From assembly GCA_050732775.1 (NCBI GenBank), contig JBOHRN010000020.1, positions 1 through 64,000 of the forward strand: a DNA stretch of 64,000 bases, in the 5' to 3' direction. The DNA is from JBOHRN01 sp050732775 (GTDB lineage: Bacteria; Gemmatimonadota; Gemmatimonadetes; Longimicrobiales; Longimicrobiaceae). Below, piece by piece: positions 38,984 through 47,741 of this stretch. The first letter of the stretch is position 1. Each line of letters begins with the position of its first letter. The notes under the pieces were generated by a model. The model made no database searches, was not told the origin of the DNA, and was given only the letters and a program-made list of their open reading frames with translations. The translations under genes were made by a program, and so were the position numbers.

Positions 38984-39628
38984 ATGGCCAAGCGGTACCG
39001 GGTAAAGGAAGTTTTCGCCACCCTACAAGGCGAGGGGGCGCGGGCTGGCTCTCCCGCGGTCTTTCTGCGTTTTTCCGGGTGCAACCTGGGCTACGGGGTG
39101 TGTCCCTGGTGCGACACCGACTGGCTGCGGCCCGACTTCACGGGCGACGCCGACACCGTGGTACGGCGCGCGTTGGAAGCCGCCAGGAAGGAGTTCGGAG
39201 GGGTGCGAGAGGGGTTGCTCCTGGTGGCCACCGGGGGAGAACCCACCTTGCAGCTCGACGCCCCGCTCTCGCGTGGGCTGCGCGCCGCCGGCTTTTTTAT
39301 CGCCGTGGAGAGTAACGGCTCCCGCCCGGTGGACCGCTCCCTGGTGGACTGGCTCACGGTCTCGCCCAAGCAGCAGGTGTACTCCCAGAAAGGGGGAGAC
39401 GAACTTAAAGTTGTCTTCACCGGACGCTACGCCGCCGGGGTTGCGCCAGACGTGGAGGCCGTCAGGCGGCTGGCCGAGGGAACCAGCTTTGACCACTACT
39501 TTCTTCAGCCGGTGGATCTACCCGAGCGGGGCGGGCCCAACTTTTCCGAAACCGCCGAGGCGCTCAAACGGCTCGGCCCGCCGTGGCGGCTCTCCGTGCA
39601 GACACACAAAGTTCTGGGAATCCCGTGA
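38984..39628 (+). CDS. queE: 7-carboxy-7-deazaguanine synthase (radical SAM)
   Basis: This 214-aa radical-SAM enzyme makes CDG for queuosine and 7-deazapurine synthesis. VKEVFATLQGEGARAGSPAVFLRFSGCN is the family N-terminus and GGEPTLQ follows for SAM binding. The cluster cysteines are Cys33, Cys40 and Cys43, a CX6CX2C spacing, unlike the usual radical-SAM CX3CX2C and the CX14CX2C of one QueE subgroup. The C-terminus HYFLQPVDLPERGGPN is typical. queC, queD and queF are not in the window. The start codon lacks a clear Shine-Dalgarno sequence. Confidence 0.92.
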   Translation: MAKRYRVKEVFATLQGEGARAGSPAVFLRFSGCNLGYGVCPWCDTDWLRPDFTGDADTVVRRALEAARKEFGGVREGLLLVATGGEPTLQLDAPLSRGLRAAGFFIAVESNGSRPVDRSLVDWLTVSPKQQVYSQKGGDELKVVFTGRYAAGVAPDVEAVRRLAEGTSFDHYFLQPVDLPERGGPNFSETAEALKRLGPPWRLSVQTHKVLGIP

Positions 39629-39636
39629 TCGGCCGG

Positions 39637-40218
39637 CTAGCGTAGGTACTCCCGCGTCAGGGGGTGCTCTTCGCTCTCCTGCTGCCACATGATCGAGACC
39701 ACCCACCAGCGGGTGCCGTCGTTCCAAAGCTGGATGGCGTTGATCCCCCGCATGAAGGGCTCGTCGCCGCCCCGCTGGAACGCCTCGTAGCTGCTGAATA
39801 GCTGCGCCAGGTTGCCCCAGAGGTGGGTCCTGCGGGCCAGCTCTCGCTCTACGAAACCGAGCTCGAGCAGAACGGGGCCCGAGCTTTCGATGTACTCCTC
39901 CGGGGTGATGGCGCGCAGCCGCCAGTCTCCGTCTTCGTCGCGGCCGGTGGGGATGAGCCGCGCCTGCGGGTGAAAGAGAGAGCGGAACCGGTTCCAGTCT
40001 CGCGGCTCGCCCACCCGGCCCGAGATCACGTCGTAGAGGGCGGCCACGATGGCGTCAATGGAGCGTACGTCGCCGGGATCGGCCCCGACGGCCAGCCCCG
40101 GCCCCTCGAACGGTTGCCGATCCCCGGGAAGGTCGGTCACCGAGGCCGATTCGGCTTGGGCGCAGCCAGCTAGCAGCAGGGCCGCGAGGATAGCCCCCAT
40201 GATCCCGGTCCGTGTCAT
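39637..40218 (-). CDS. NTF2-like/SnoaL-type lipoprotein, function unknown
   Basis: 193 aa from an ATG with an excellent ribosome site (GAGGAGAAAG). Lipobox in GAILAALLLAGC. The mature part has an NTF2-like look: SIDAIVAALYDVISGRVGEPRDWNRFRSLFHPQARLIP, ITPEEYIESSGP, HLWGNLAQLFSSYEA, GINAIQLWNDGTRWWVVSIMWQQ. Such domains bind small ligands or are catalytically inert. It is convergent with queE (8 bases) and divergent from the TetR gene. Confidence 0.8.
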   Translation of the reverse strand: MTRTGIMGAILAALLLAGCAQAESASVTDLPGDRQPFEGPGLAVGADPGDVRSIDAIVAALYDVISGRVGEPRDWNRFRSLFHPQARLIPTGRDEDGDWRLRAITPEEYIESSGPVLLELGFVERELARRTHLWGNLAQLFSSYEAFQRGGDEPFMRGINAIQLWNDGTRWWVVSIMWQQESEEHPLTREYLR

Positions 40219-40328
40219 GACTTTCTCCTCTGTGAGTGGGGTGCGGATGACGGAGCCACAGGTCGCACGCCTCAACTTTCGCGCCACGCCGCTTGCCGGA
40301 TGGTAGCGCCCGGTTTACTACTGGTAAG

Positions 40329-40889
40329 GTGAATACATCCGACGGCGTTGACACCCGGGAGCGCATCCTGGCAGAAGCCGAAGAGCTCTGGCGCGAGGGG
40401 GGCACGCGCGCCCTCACCATGCGGGCGGTGGCTGGGAGGGTGGGGGTCACGGCCACCGCCCTGTACCGCCACTTTGCGGGCAAGAAGGAGCTGGTCGGCG
40501 AACTCCGCGCGCGCGCGGAGCGGCTCTTGGAGGGCTATCTGGAACGGGCGTTGCAGGGACGCACCCCGCGCGAGCGGCTGGGGCTGGCCGGCCGGGCGTA
40601 CCTCGACTTTGGCTTGCAACAGCCACGGGTATACGGCATCTTGATTAGTACGCGCGAACCCGCAGAAGGCGCCGGACTATTCCTGGCCGAGAGGGTGCGG
40701 GAGTGCATGGAGGAAAGGTGGCTGCGGCCCGGCGACCCCGAGGACGTGGCCCGCACCATCCGCTCCCTTCTGCACGGGCTGATAAGCTTGCAGCTGTCGG
40801 ATGGACTAGGGCTAGACGAAGCGGGGTTCCGGGCCTTGTACGTGCGCTCCATGAACCGGCTCTTCGAGGGGCTGGGCGATACCACTTAG
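40329..40889 (+). CDS. TetR/AcrR family transcriptional regulator
   Basis: 186 aa from a GTG (an in-frame TTG at 40293 would add 12 residues). The N-terminal helix-turn-helix is clear: ILAEAEELWREGGTRALTMRAVAGRVGVTATALYRHFAGKKELV. The C-terminal ligand domain resembles the WHG type (ERLGLAGRAYLDFGLQQPRVYGIL). Two bases separate it from the serine hydrolase gene downstream, so both share a transcript. A small dyad TTAC-N5-GTAA (40315-40327) directly before the start may be an autoregulatory site; that is speculative. Confidence 0.9.
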   Translation: MNTSDGVDTRERILAEAEELWREGGTRALTMRAVAGRVGVTATALYRHFAGKKELVGELRARAERLLEGYLERALQGRTPRERLGLAGRAYLDFGLQQPRVYGILISTREPAEGAGLFLAERVRECMEERWLRPGDPEDVARTIRSLLHGLISLQLSDGLGLDEAGFRALYVRSMNRLFEGLGDTT

Positions 40890-40891
40890 AG

Positions 40892-42100
40892 ATGACCATG
40901 AACAGCGTCCGTTTCACCTCTTGCACACTTGTTTTCGGGCTGCTGGCGGCGTGCTCCGCGGGCCCGCGCGGCGAGACCGCGGTGCTGGTGGATACTCCCT
41001 TCCCGGTTGTCTGGCAAGAGGCCGCGGCCGAGCCGTACACCCCCGCTCCCCACCCGGAGTGGCAGCGGCGCCCACCCGCCCGCGTGGGCATGGATCCGGT
41101 CCGGCTCCAGCACGCCGTGAACTTTGCGGTCCAGAACGAGACCGGCTGGCCCACCGACCTGCGGGCCGCCCTGGAGGAGTCTCTGGCCACGGGCGAGTAC
41201 GGCGAGATCGTAGGTCCAGTCAAGGATCGGGGTGGCCAGGCGGGGGTGATCGTCAAGGATGGCTACTTAGTGGCCGAGTGGGGCGACCTCGAGCGGGTCG
41301 ACATGACCTTTAGCGTTACCAAGAGCTACCTGTCTACCACGGCGGGGCTGGCGCTCGACAGCGGGCTCATCGCCGCCCTGCACGACCCGGTGGTGAGCTA
41401 TGCGCCGGGGATCGGCTTTGAGGGCCGCCGCAACTCGAGCATCACCTGGCACATGTTGCTCAACCAGACCAGCGAGTGGCGGGGCGACCTCTGGGGTAAG
41501 CCCGACGTCGCCGACCGGCGCGAGGGGAAGGACCGTGAGCTACAGCCGCCCGGAACTTTCTGGGAGTACAACGACGTGCGCGTCAACCAGACCGCCTTCG
41601 CCCTTCTCCACCTCTGGAACGAACCCCTCCCAGGGGTGCTGGAGGAGTTGGTCATGGACCGCATCGGCGCCTCCGGCACCTGGACCTGGCACGGCTACCA
41701 GAACTCTTACCTGGAGCTGGACGGGGAACGAGTCCAGTCGGTAAGCGGCGGGGGTCACTGGGGCGGGGGGATGTGGATCAACACTCTAGACCAGGCCCGT
41801 TTCGGACTCCTCTTTCTACGCGGAGGGGAGTGGGAAGACCGGGAGATCCTCTCCCCGGAGTGGGTGGAGATGGCCACCACGCCCACCGGGATCAAGCCAG
41901 TATACGGCTACATGTGGTGGCTCAACACCGGCCGGCAGCTGTACCCGAGCGCGCCCGAGTCGAGCTTTTTCGCGCTGGGGGCGGGGAGCAACGTCATCTG
42001 GATCGACCCCGATCACGACCTGGTGGCGGTGCTCCGCTGGATAGACGGACAGGCCGTGGACGGGTTCATTGAGAGAGTGCTCGCGGCGCTGGAGCCGTAG
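40892..42100 (+). CDS. Class C beta-lactamase-related serine hydrolase, lipoprotein
   Basis: 402 aa with lipobox LVFGLLAAC (Cys21). Ser141-Val-Thr-Lys144 in MTFSVTKSYLS is the nucleophile/base pair; Tyr226 in WEYNDVRVNQ is the YxN-like element; GGGHWGGGMWINTLDQARFGLLFLRGG and FFALGAGSNVIWIDPDHDLV resemble the third conserved region. Such proteins are esterases, DD-peptidases or amidases; true cephalosporinase activity is rare. It is controlled with the TetR gene immediately upstream. An ATG six bases later is an alternative start. Confidence 0.88.
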   Translation: MTMNSVRFTSCTLVFGLLAACSAGPRGETAVLVDTPFPVVWQEAAAEPYTPAPHPEWQRRPPARVGMDPVRLQHAVNFAVQNETGWPTDLRAALEESLATGEYGEIVGPVKDRGGQAGVIVKDGYLVAEWGDLERVDMTFSVTKSYLSTTAGLALDSGLIAALHDPVVSYAPGIGFEGRRNSSITWHMLLNQTSEWRGDLWGKPDVADRREGKDRELQPPGTFWEYNDVRVNQTAFALLHLWNEPLPGVLEELVMDRIGASGTWTWHGYQNSYLELDGERVQSVSGGGHWGGGMWINTLDQARFGLLFLRGGEWEDREILSPEWVEMATTPTGIKPVYGYMWWLNTGRQLYPSAPESSFFALGAGSNVIWIDPDHDLVAVLRWIDGQAVDGFIERVLAALEP

Positions 42101-42107
42101 TCCAGCG

Positions 42108-42133
42108 GCGAGCCCGCGACCTCACGGGCTCGC
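42108..42133. terminator. Hairpin between convergent genes, probable terminator
   Basis: A perfect 9-base stem (42108-42116 with 42125-42133) with an 8-base loop sits 7 bases past the serine hydrolase stop and 12 bases past the symporter stop on the other strand. It lacks a T tract on either side, so it may act only weakly or with Rho. Confidence 0.45.
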
Positions 42134-42145
42134 GGGCCCCAAACT

Positions 42146-43645
42146 TCACCGCAAACGGCGGCCTTCCATGACCTGAAACGCCGTGCCCACGCCGTGCGGC
42201 GGCAGGGTGAGCCGGCTCACGACCACAGTGGCCACGAAACCTGCCAGGAACCCCGGTACCAGCTCGTACAACTGCTCCTTGAGAGCCGGGGTGTAGTACC
42301 AGATCACGGTGGTGGCGGCCCCGGCGAGTACACCCGCGTACACACCCGCCTTGGTGGTGCCGCGCCAGAAAATGGCCAGGATGGAGGTAGGCCCGAGCGA
42401 CGCCCCCAGCCCGGCCCAGGCGAAGAGGACCAGCCAAAATAGCACTTCCTCGGCCATGAAGCCGACCAGTAGCGCCACTCCTGCCAGCCCCAGCACCGCC
42501 ACCCGGCTGAGGAAGACCAGCCAAGTCTGGGAGAGCGAGTCCCTACGCCGGAAGCCTTTCTGGTACAGGTCGCGGACCAGGCACGACGACGCCACCAGCA
42601 GCTGCGAGTCGGCGGTGGACATGATCGCGGCCAGGACCGCCGAGATAGCTACTCCCAACATGAGCGGGTCCAGGTACGCTCCGGCCAGCACCGGGAAAAC
42701 GTTCTCGGGGTCGGCGCCGGGAAGGGTCGCCGCCTCCGGGATGGCCGCTCGCCCGAGCAAGCCGATGGTCACCGCTCCCACGGCCATGAGGACGTTCCAG
42801 ATAGTGGCCACCCCGGCGGCGAAGCGGAGCTCTTCGGGGTCGTCGATCGACATGTAGCGGACCACGATGTGGGGGTTTCCAGGAGACCCCAAGCCGATCG
42901 CCAGGAAGCCGATCAGCGTCCCGGCCGACAGCGCGAAGGGGTCGAGCACGGCCGCGTCGGCGAGCCGGAGGGCGCCGGCTACCTCACCCACCCCCCCCAA
43001 CTGAGCCACCGCGGTCACGGGCAGCAGCACCAACACGACCAACATGACCGCGGCCTGCACCGTGTCGCTCACGCTCACCGCCAGGAAGCCGCCGAAGAGG
43101 GTATAGAAGAGCACGATGCCGGCGGTGATCCACACTCCGGTCTCGAGACCGACGCCGAAGGTGACCGAGAACGCCTTGCCCCCGGCCACGAACTGGGCAG
43201 CCACGTACCCAGTCATGAAAATCAGGATGATGAGGGCGATGAGGGAGCGCAGTAACCGGTCGTCCCCGAACCTTTCCGCGAAAAAGTCGGTCACGGTGAT
43301 GCAGTCGAACACCCCGGCGAAACGGCGCAGCCGGGGGGCGAAGTAGAGGAAGAGGAGGAGCTCGACCAAGGTGTACCCCACCGCCGCCCACAGAGCCGGG
43401 GCACCCAGGGTGTAAGCCATGCCCGAGAGCCCGAGTAAGAGCCAGGCGCTCCTGCCCGAGGCCACCGCCGAGAGGGCCACCACCACCCGGTTCATGACTC
43501 GGCCTCCCACGAAGAACTCCCGCACCCCGCCCGAGGCGAAGCCGCTGGCCCACACTCCGATCCCCACCATCAGCGCCAGGTACCCGACCATAGCGGCCAC
43601 GGTGTAGCCGTCGGCGCTCACGCGGAGGGCGGCTTGGGCGTCCAT
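42146..43645 (-). CDS. Sodium/proline symporter family (PutP-like)
   Basis: 499 aa with about 13 membrane segments. VREFFVGGRVMNRVVVALSAVASGRSAWLLLGLSGMAY near the N-terminus and VAISAVLAAIMSTADSQLLVASSCLVRDLYQK on TM8 follow the PutP pattern closely, and GLGSPGNPHIVVRYMSIDD is also PutP-like. It couples Na+ to uptake of proline or a related amino acid. That would suit the several exported peptidases here. No proline dehydrogenase gene is adjacent. Confidence 0.9.
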   Translation of the reverse strand: MDAQAALRVSADGYTVAAMVGYLALMVGIGVWASGFASGGVREFFVGGRVMNRVVVALSAVASGRSAWLLLGLSGMAYTLGAPALWAAVGYTLVELLLFLYFAPRLRRFAGVFDCITVTDFFAERFGDDRLLRSLIALIILIFMTGYVAAQFVAGGKAFSVTFGVGLETGVWITAGIVLFYTLFGGFLAVSVSDTVQAAVMLVVLVLLPVTAVAQLGGVGEVAGALRLADAAVLDPFALSAGTLIGFLAIGLGSPGNPHIVVRYMSIDDPEELRFAAGVATIWNVLMAVGAVTIGLLGRAAIPEAATLPGADPENVFPVLAGAYLDPLMLGVAISAVLAAIMSTADSQLLVASSCLVRDLYQKGFRRRDSLSQTWLVFLSRVAVLGLAGVALLVGFMAEEVLFWLVLFAWAGLGASLGPTSILAIFWRGTTKAGVYAGVLAGAATTVIWYYTPALKEQLYELVPGFLAGFVATVVVSRLTLPPHGVGTAFQVMEGRRLR

Positions 43646-43685
43646 GCTCTCAAGGTCAGCCCCGGTGGCCGGGACCGCAACCTGG

Positions 43686-44684
43686 TTACTTCTCTTGGCT
43701 GGCTACTTGGCCGGCTCCGTGATGCAGGAGAACCGGCACCGGGCTCTTGCGGAGCACGGCCCCGGCCACGCTCCCCTCCAGCAGCCGGGAGAGCCCCTTG
43801 CGGGCGTGGGTCTCCATGGCGATCAGGTCTACCTCGGGCGCTGGCTCTTCGCCTTCGACTTCGGGGAGCCGTTGCGCGAAGCCGAGGATGGCGTCGTCCG
43901 TATCTTCCCGTACCGATACCCGCGCCTCGACCACCACTCCGCGCGAGCCGATGGTGGTAGCGACGCGCTCCAGGTACCGGAGGGCCTCGGAGGCTTCCCG
44001 TTTCATCAGCTCCCGGTCGTCGGGAGCGGCCTCGTCCGGCAGTATCTTCCCGGCCGCGACCGAGGGCCGCACCACCCCGAGCAGGGTGACGCGGGCCGAA
44101 AACGCCTCGGCCAGCCGGACGACCGGGGCCAGGATCCGCTCGGCGGCGGAGGAGCCGTCCAACGGTACCAGGACGTGCCGCAAAGGGGCCTCGGTCGCGA
44201 AGTCTGGCTCTTCTTCCTCGCCGGGATGAACCAGCAGGATGGGTAGGTCGAAGTGGCGGAGCAGGGCGTCGGCGGTGTTTTCGTGGAAGAGCCGGCGCAA
44301 CCCCGAGCGGGCGTGGGTGCTCATCACCACCAGGTCGGTCGCGGCACGGCTGGCGTACTCCCCCAGCGCCACCACCACCGGCCCTTGCACCAGCGCGCTT
44401 TCCACGGGCACGCCGGTCTTCCCTAACCGCCCGCGCAGCTCCTCCAGGTAACCCTCGTCACGTTGGGCTAACGCCCGTTCGAGCGAGGGATCGGGAAGGG
44501 TCACCCCGGTCTCGGCCTCCTCGGTGATGGGCACGGGGGCGGGCGCGTGGGCGTGGACCAGGTGCAGTGTGGCGCCGGTCTTTCTCGCCACCGCCAGGGC
44601 TAGCGGCAGGGCGTGTTCCCCGAACGGTGTGGTGTCGAGGGGGGCCAGGAGGGAGCGGAACGAGCCCCCCTCGAGCCCGCTCAC
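43686..44684 (-). CDS. Tandem universal stress protein
   Basis: 332 aa holding two USP domains. Domain 1 begins FRSLLAPLDTTPFGEHALPLALAVA and ends VVMSTHARSGLRRLFHENTADALLRH; domain 2 begins RHVLVPLDGSSAAERILAPVVRLAEA and ends IAMETHARKGLSRLLEGSVAGAVLRKSPVPVLL. The G-2x-G-9x-G(S/T) ATP motif is altered in both, so ATP binding is uncertain. It starts at a GTG overlapping the CDGSH gene stop (GTGA), so the two are cotranscribed. Confidence 0.9.
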   Translation of the reverse strand: MSGLEGGSFRSLLAPLDTTPFGEHALPLALAVARKTGATLHLVHAHAPAPVPITEEAETGVTLPDPSLERALAQRDEGYLEELRGRLGKTGVPVESALVQGPVVVALGEYASRAATDLVVMSTHARSGLRRLFHENTADALLRHFDLPILLVHPGEEEEPDFATEAPLRHVLVPLDGSSAAERILAPVVRLAEAFSARVTLLGVVRPSVAAGKILPDEAAPDDRELMKREASEALRYLERVATTIGSRGVVVEARVSVREDTDDAILGFAQRLPEVEGEEPAPEVDLIAMETHARKGLSRLLEGSVAGAVLRKSPVPVLLHHGAGQVASQEK

Positions 44685-44917
44685 CCTCCGTCCTCCGACT
44701 CGCGGACCGCGCGTTCGGCCGCCTGAAACCCGATCTTGGAGTGGGTGCCGTCGCAGAAGGGTTTGGTGGTCGACCCCCCGCACCGGCACAAGGCCACGCT
44801 CTTCCGCTCCGAGACGTCCCACTCCTCGCCATCGGCGTCCATGACCCTCACCGGCCCCCGCACGATATACGGGCCGTGCCGGTTGGCCTTAATGGTCACC
44901 GTGTCTTCGTCGCTCAT
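44681..44917 (-). CDS. CDGSH iron-sulfur domain protein
   Basis: 78 aa. Cys44, Cys46, Cys55 and His59 in ALCRCGGSTTKPFCDGTHSKIGF form the CDGSH three-Cys one-His [2Fe-2S] site. The N-terminal part (TVTIKANRHGPYIVRGPVRVMDADGEEW) is the short beta region commonly found ahead of the domain in bacterial members. Probable redox or iron-sulfur handling role. Upstream in an operon with the tandem USP gene, which suggests a stress link. Confidence 0.93.
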   Translation of the reverse strand: MSDEDTVTIKANRHGPYIVRGPVRVMDADGEEWDVSERKSVALCRCGGSTTKPFCDGTHSKIGFQAAERAVRESEDGG

Positions 44918-45068
44918 GTGTCCAGGGGCTCGGGTTACGGTCGCGTGAGCGTAGTGGCTACTAGCGGTGTTTTTCCTCGCCGGATTCGTGCCACTTGAAA
45001 CTCGCGGCAGCCGGGCTCCTCGCCCTGCTAGTTCTCAAGCTCGCGCTCTGGCTGTTTGGCGCGGTGGC

Positions 45069-45097
45069 GGGAGGGCCGAAAAGGCCCTCCCTTTTTT
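45069..45097 (+). terminator. Strong plus-strand rho-independent terminator of an unassigned transcript
   Basis: A perfect 9-base G+C-rich stem (45069-45077 with 45083-45091) with a GAAAA loop is followed by six T residues. It points on the plus strand, yet the flanking genes (CDGSH upstream, coiled-coil downstream) are both on the minus strand. An unannotated short transcript starting between about 44920 and 45000 is implied; a TTG at 44995 opens a hydrophobic frame (LLALLVLKLALWLFGAVAGG) that runs into the hairpin without a stop. Confidence 0.75.
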
Positions 45098-45115
45098 CGG
45101 ACCCGGCCGGTAGTC

Positions 45116-45445
45116 CTACTGGTCCTGCACTCCAGAGCTGCCTTCTTCTTTTTTATCTTTTCGGTCGGCGGTTCGTTTCGCCCGCGCCTCCATCTCTTCG
45201 CGCAGCTCCTCCACCTTCTCCTGTACCCGCCGGAGCACCGAATCCATGCGGGGTTGCACGCCGGCCAAGAATTCATCCACCTTGGGCTCGGTTTTCTTGA
45301 CCGCCTGCTGCACGCGGGCGTCCACCTCTTCGAAGGCGCGCCGCACCTTGGGTCGTACCTCATCCAGGGCGCGCTCAAGGCGCTCCTGAAGGTCGTCGAA
45401 GACGTCGCGGCGGCGATTACTTTCCCCCTGCCGTTCCTCATCCAT
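45116..45445 (-). CDS. Small coiled-coil protein, function unknown
   Basis: 109 aa from an ATG with a good ribosome site (AAGGGAGAAA). Nearly all helical and charged with heptad periodicity: DVFDDLQERLERALDEVRPKVRRAFEEVDARVQQAVKKTE and MDSVLRRVQEKVEELREEMEARAK, ending in a Lys/Glu-rich tail. It resembles apolipoprotein- or phasin-like amphipathic coils by composition only. Divergent from the antiporter gene. Confidence 0.7.
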   Translation of the reverse strand: MDEERQGESNRRRDVFDDLQERLERALDEVRPKVRRAFEEVDARVQQAVKKTEPKVDEFLAGVQPRMDSVLRRVQEKVEELREEMEARAKRTADRKDKKEEGSSGVQDQ

Positions 45446-45565
45446 GTGGTTTCTCCCTTGAAGGTTTCTTCCACTACGTAGTAACGGTACTGATAGTTTC
45501 GTGCCCCGGGGTGTTCGGCCCCTGCTTTGCCCCCTATCTTGGGCAGCCACTTTAGCCATCCCGTC

Positions 45566-47716
45566 ATGACCGAGCCGTTTACCCCGGCGCCGCACCACGA
45601 CGTTCTGCTACTGCTGGTCCAGATCGCGGTGCTGCTGTTCACCGCGCGGGCCTTCGGGGAGATCGCCCTGCGGTTTGGGCAGCCCTCCGTAGTGGGCGAG
45701 ATCCTCGCCGGAGTCGTGCTCGGGCCCTCCCTGCTGAGCGGTGTTTTCCCCGGGCTGGGGGCGTGGATCGTCCCCCAGACCCCCGAGAGCGGTTACCTGC
45801 TCGAGGTAGTGAGCATGTTGGGGGCGATGTTCCTCCTGCTCATCACCGGGCTGGAGACCGATCTGGGCCTGATCCGGCGCCACGCCCGAACCGCGCTCGG
45901 GGCCTCGCTGATGGGCGTTGTCTTTACCTTTAGCGGCGGGTTCCTGATGGGGTTGACGTTACCCGGATTTCTCCTGGCCGACCCTTCCCAGCGCACGGTT
46001 TTCGCCCTCTTCGTCGCCGTTTCCCTGGTGATCTCCTCGGTTCCGGTGATCGCCAAGGTTCTGATGGAGCTCAAGCTCATGCGCCGGGACATCAGCCAAA
46101 CTCTGTTGGCGGCGGGCATGAGCGACGACACCATTGGCTGGGTTCTGCTCTCCATCGTCGCCGGCGTGGCGTCGGCCGGGGCCATGAACCCGGCCGTGGT
46201 GGGGCAGGCGCTAGCTAGCGTGGCGGTCTTCCTGCTCCTCAGCTTCACAATAGGACGGTGGATCGTGAAGCGGTCACTCGACTTCGTACAGGACGAGGTG
46301 AAGAGCGCCCACCGGCTGTTGACACTGGTGGTGGTTCTGACCTTTGGTTGGGGGGCGGTAACCCAGGCCCTGGAGTTGGAGGCCCTGCTGGGGGCGTTCG
46401 TCATAGGCGTCCTCTTCGCCCAGCTACCACGTCTTCCCGCCGAGGTAACCGATCACCTGGAGAAGATCACCATCGGCATCTTCGCGCCCCTATTTTTCGC
46501 GGTGGTGGGGCTCAAGATGAACCTCCAGTCACTCTTCTCGAGCTGGGAGTTGATCGGCATCGCTCTGGCTTTCCTGGCGGTGGCGACAGTTACCAAGGTA
46601 ACCGGCACCTACTTGGGCGCGCGTCTGATCGGCCGCCAGGGCCATTGGAACGCCCTCAGCTTCGGAGCAGGCATCAACGCCCGCGGAGCGATGGGCATCA
46701 TAGTCGCCTCGGTTGGCCTCGACCTCGGGCTGCTCACGCAGGAGATGTTTACCATCATCCTGCTCATGGCCATCGTTACCTCGCTCATGGCCCCACCCGC
46801 GCTCCGCTGGGTGCTGGCCCACGTGGTCCCGGAAAAGCAGGAGCTGAAGCGGCTCAAGCAGGAGGAGCTGGCCGAGGAGAGCGTGGTGGCCAAGATCCAC
46901 CGGGTCCTGCTCCCAGCCCGGCGGCGCGACCAGAGCAAGGGCGTACACGGCGTCGAATCGCACATCCTGCGGAAGATGAGCACCGGCTCCGACTTTTCGG
47001 TCACCCTCCTCAACGTCTCTTCCGGCGCAGAAAAGGAGCGGGGGAGCGCCTTTCTCGACCGGCTCGGAGAGAGGTTCTCGGAGGTGGAGCTGACCAAGAA
47101 GGTGGTCGCCAGCGGCGATCCGGCCAAAGCGATCCTCGCAGAGGCCGAGAAAGATTACGACCTGATGATCCTCGGGGCCACGGAAAAGACCCGCTCCGGC
47201 GCCCTCTTCCACCCCATCGTGGACGAGATGGTGCGCATGGCGCCGTGTCCCACCTTGGTGGTAAAAGGGGGCGAAGTGGGCGACGAGTGGCATCCGGGGC
47301 GCATCCTGGTACCCACCAACGGCTCGCCTCCCTCGCGCCACGCGGCCGAGATCGCCTTTCTGCTCGCCAAAGACTCCGACCAGGAAGTTCTCATTTTGCA
47401 CGTGCTCGCCGACCGCCCCGGAGCCGAGCGGCTAGGCCAGCTAGAGCGGATGGCCCGGAGGCAGCGGGAGAGCGCCCGTCAGTTCGTCGAGGAGTTGACC
47501 GAGCTGGGAGAGCTGCAAGAGGTGCGGGTGCGCGGCGAGGTGCGCCCGGCGGCCGACCCCGAGCACGGAATTCTGGACGCGGTGGAGGCCGGGGGGATAG
47601 AGCTGATCGTAATGGGGACCGACTTGCGGCCCGGCTCCGAGCGGCTCTACCTGGGCCCCAGGGTGGAGGTGATCCTGGCCGGGGCGTCTTGCCCGGTGGT
47701 GGTGGTGAACGTGTGA
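45566..47716 (+). CDS. CPA2-type cation:proton antiporter fused to two universal stress protein domains
   Basis: 716 aa. Residues ~10-410 form 12 or so membrane helices of a Na+/H+ exchanger: RFGQPSVVGEILAGVVLGPSLL, LLITGLETDLGLIRRHAR, and the paired aspartates in AAGMSDDTIGWVLL for ion binding. The C-terminal ~300 residues hold two cytoplasmic USP domains (YDLMILGATEKTRSGALFHPIVDEM and RILVPTNGSPPSRHAAEIAFLLA), which could gate transport by nucleotide or stress signals. Start chosen at the ATG just before the first helix. Confidence 0.9.
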   Translation: MTEPFTPAPHHDVLLLLVQIAVLLFTARAFGEIALRFGQPSVVGEILAGVVLGPSLLSGVFPGLGAWIVPQTPESGYLLEVVSMLGAMFLLLITGLETDLGLIRRHARTALGASLMGVVFTFSGGFLMGLTLPGFLLADPSQRTVFALFVAVSLVISSVPVIAKVLMELKLMRRDISQTLLAAGMSDDTIGWVLLSIVAGVASAGAMNPAVVGQALASVAVFLLLSFTIGRWIVKRSLDFVQDEVKSAHRLLTLVVVLTFGWGAVTQALELEALLGAFVIGVLFAQLPRLPAEVTDHLEKITIGIFAPLFFAVVGLKMNLQSLFSSWELIGIALAFLAVATVTKVTGTYLGARLIGRQGHWNALSFGAGINARGAMGIIVASVGLDLGLLTQEMFTIILLMAIVTSLMAPPALRWVLAHVVPEKQELKRLKQEELAEESVVAKIHRVLLPARRRDQSKGVHGVESHILRKMSTGSDFSVTLLNVSSGAEKERGSAFLDRLGERFSEVELTKKVVASGDPAKAILAEAEKDYDLMILGATEKTRSGALFHPIVDEMVRMAPCPTLVVKGGEVGDEWHPGRILVPTNGSPPSRHAAEIAFLLAKDSDQEVLILHVLADRPGAERLGQLERMARRQRESARQFVEELTELGELQEVRVRGEVRPAADPEHGILDAVEAGGIELIVMGTDLRPGSERLYLGPRVEVILAGASCPVVVVNV

Positions 47717-47741
47717 GGCACGCCACACCCACCCTTTCTCG

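Noticed and set aside
44995..45300. 101-aa protein starting with a hydrophobic helix
   Set aside because: The frame passes through a strong terminator and then runs antisense through a real coiled-coil gene; only its first ~25 codons before the hairpin could matter.
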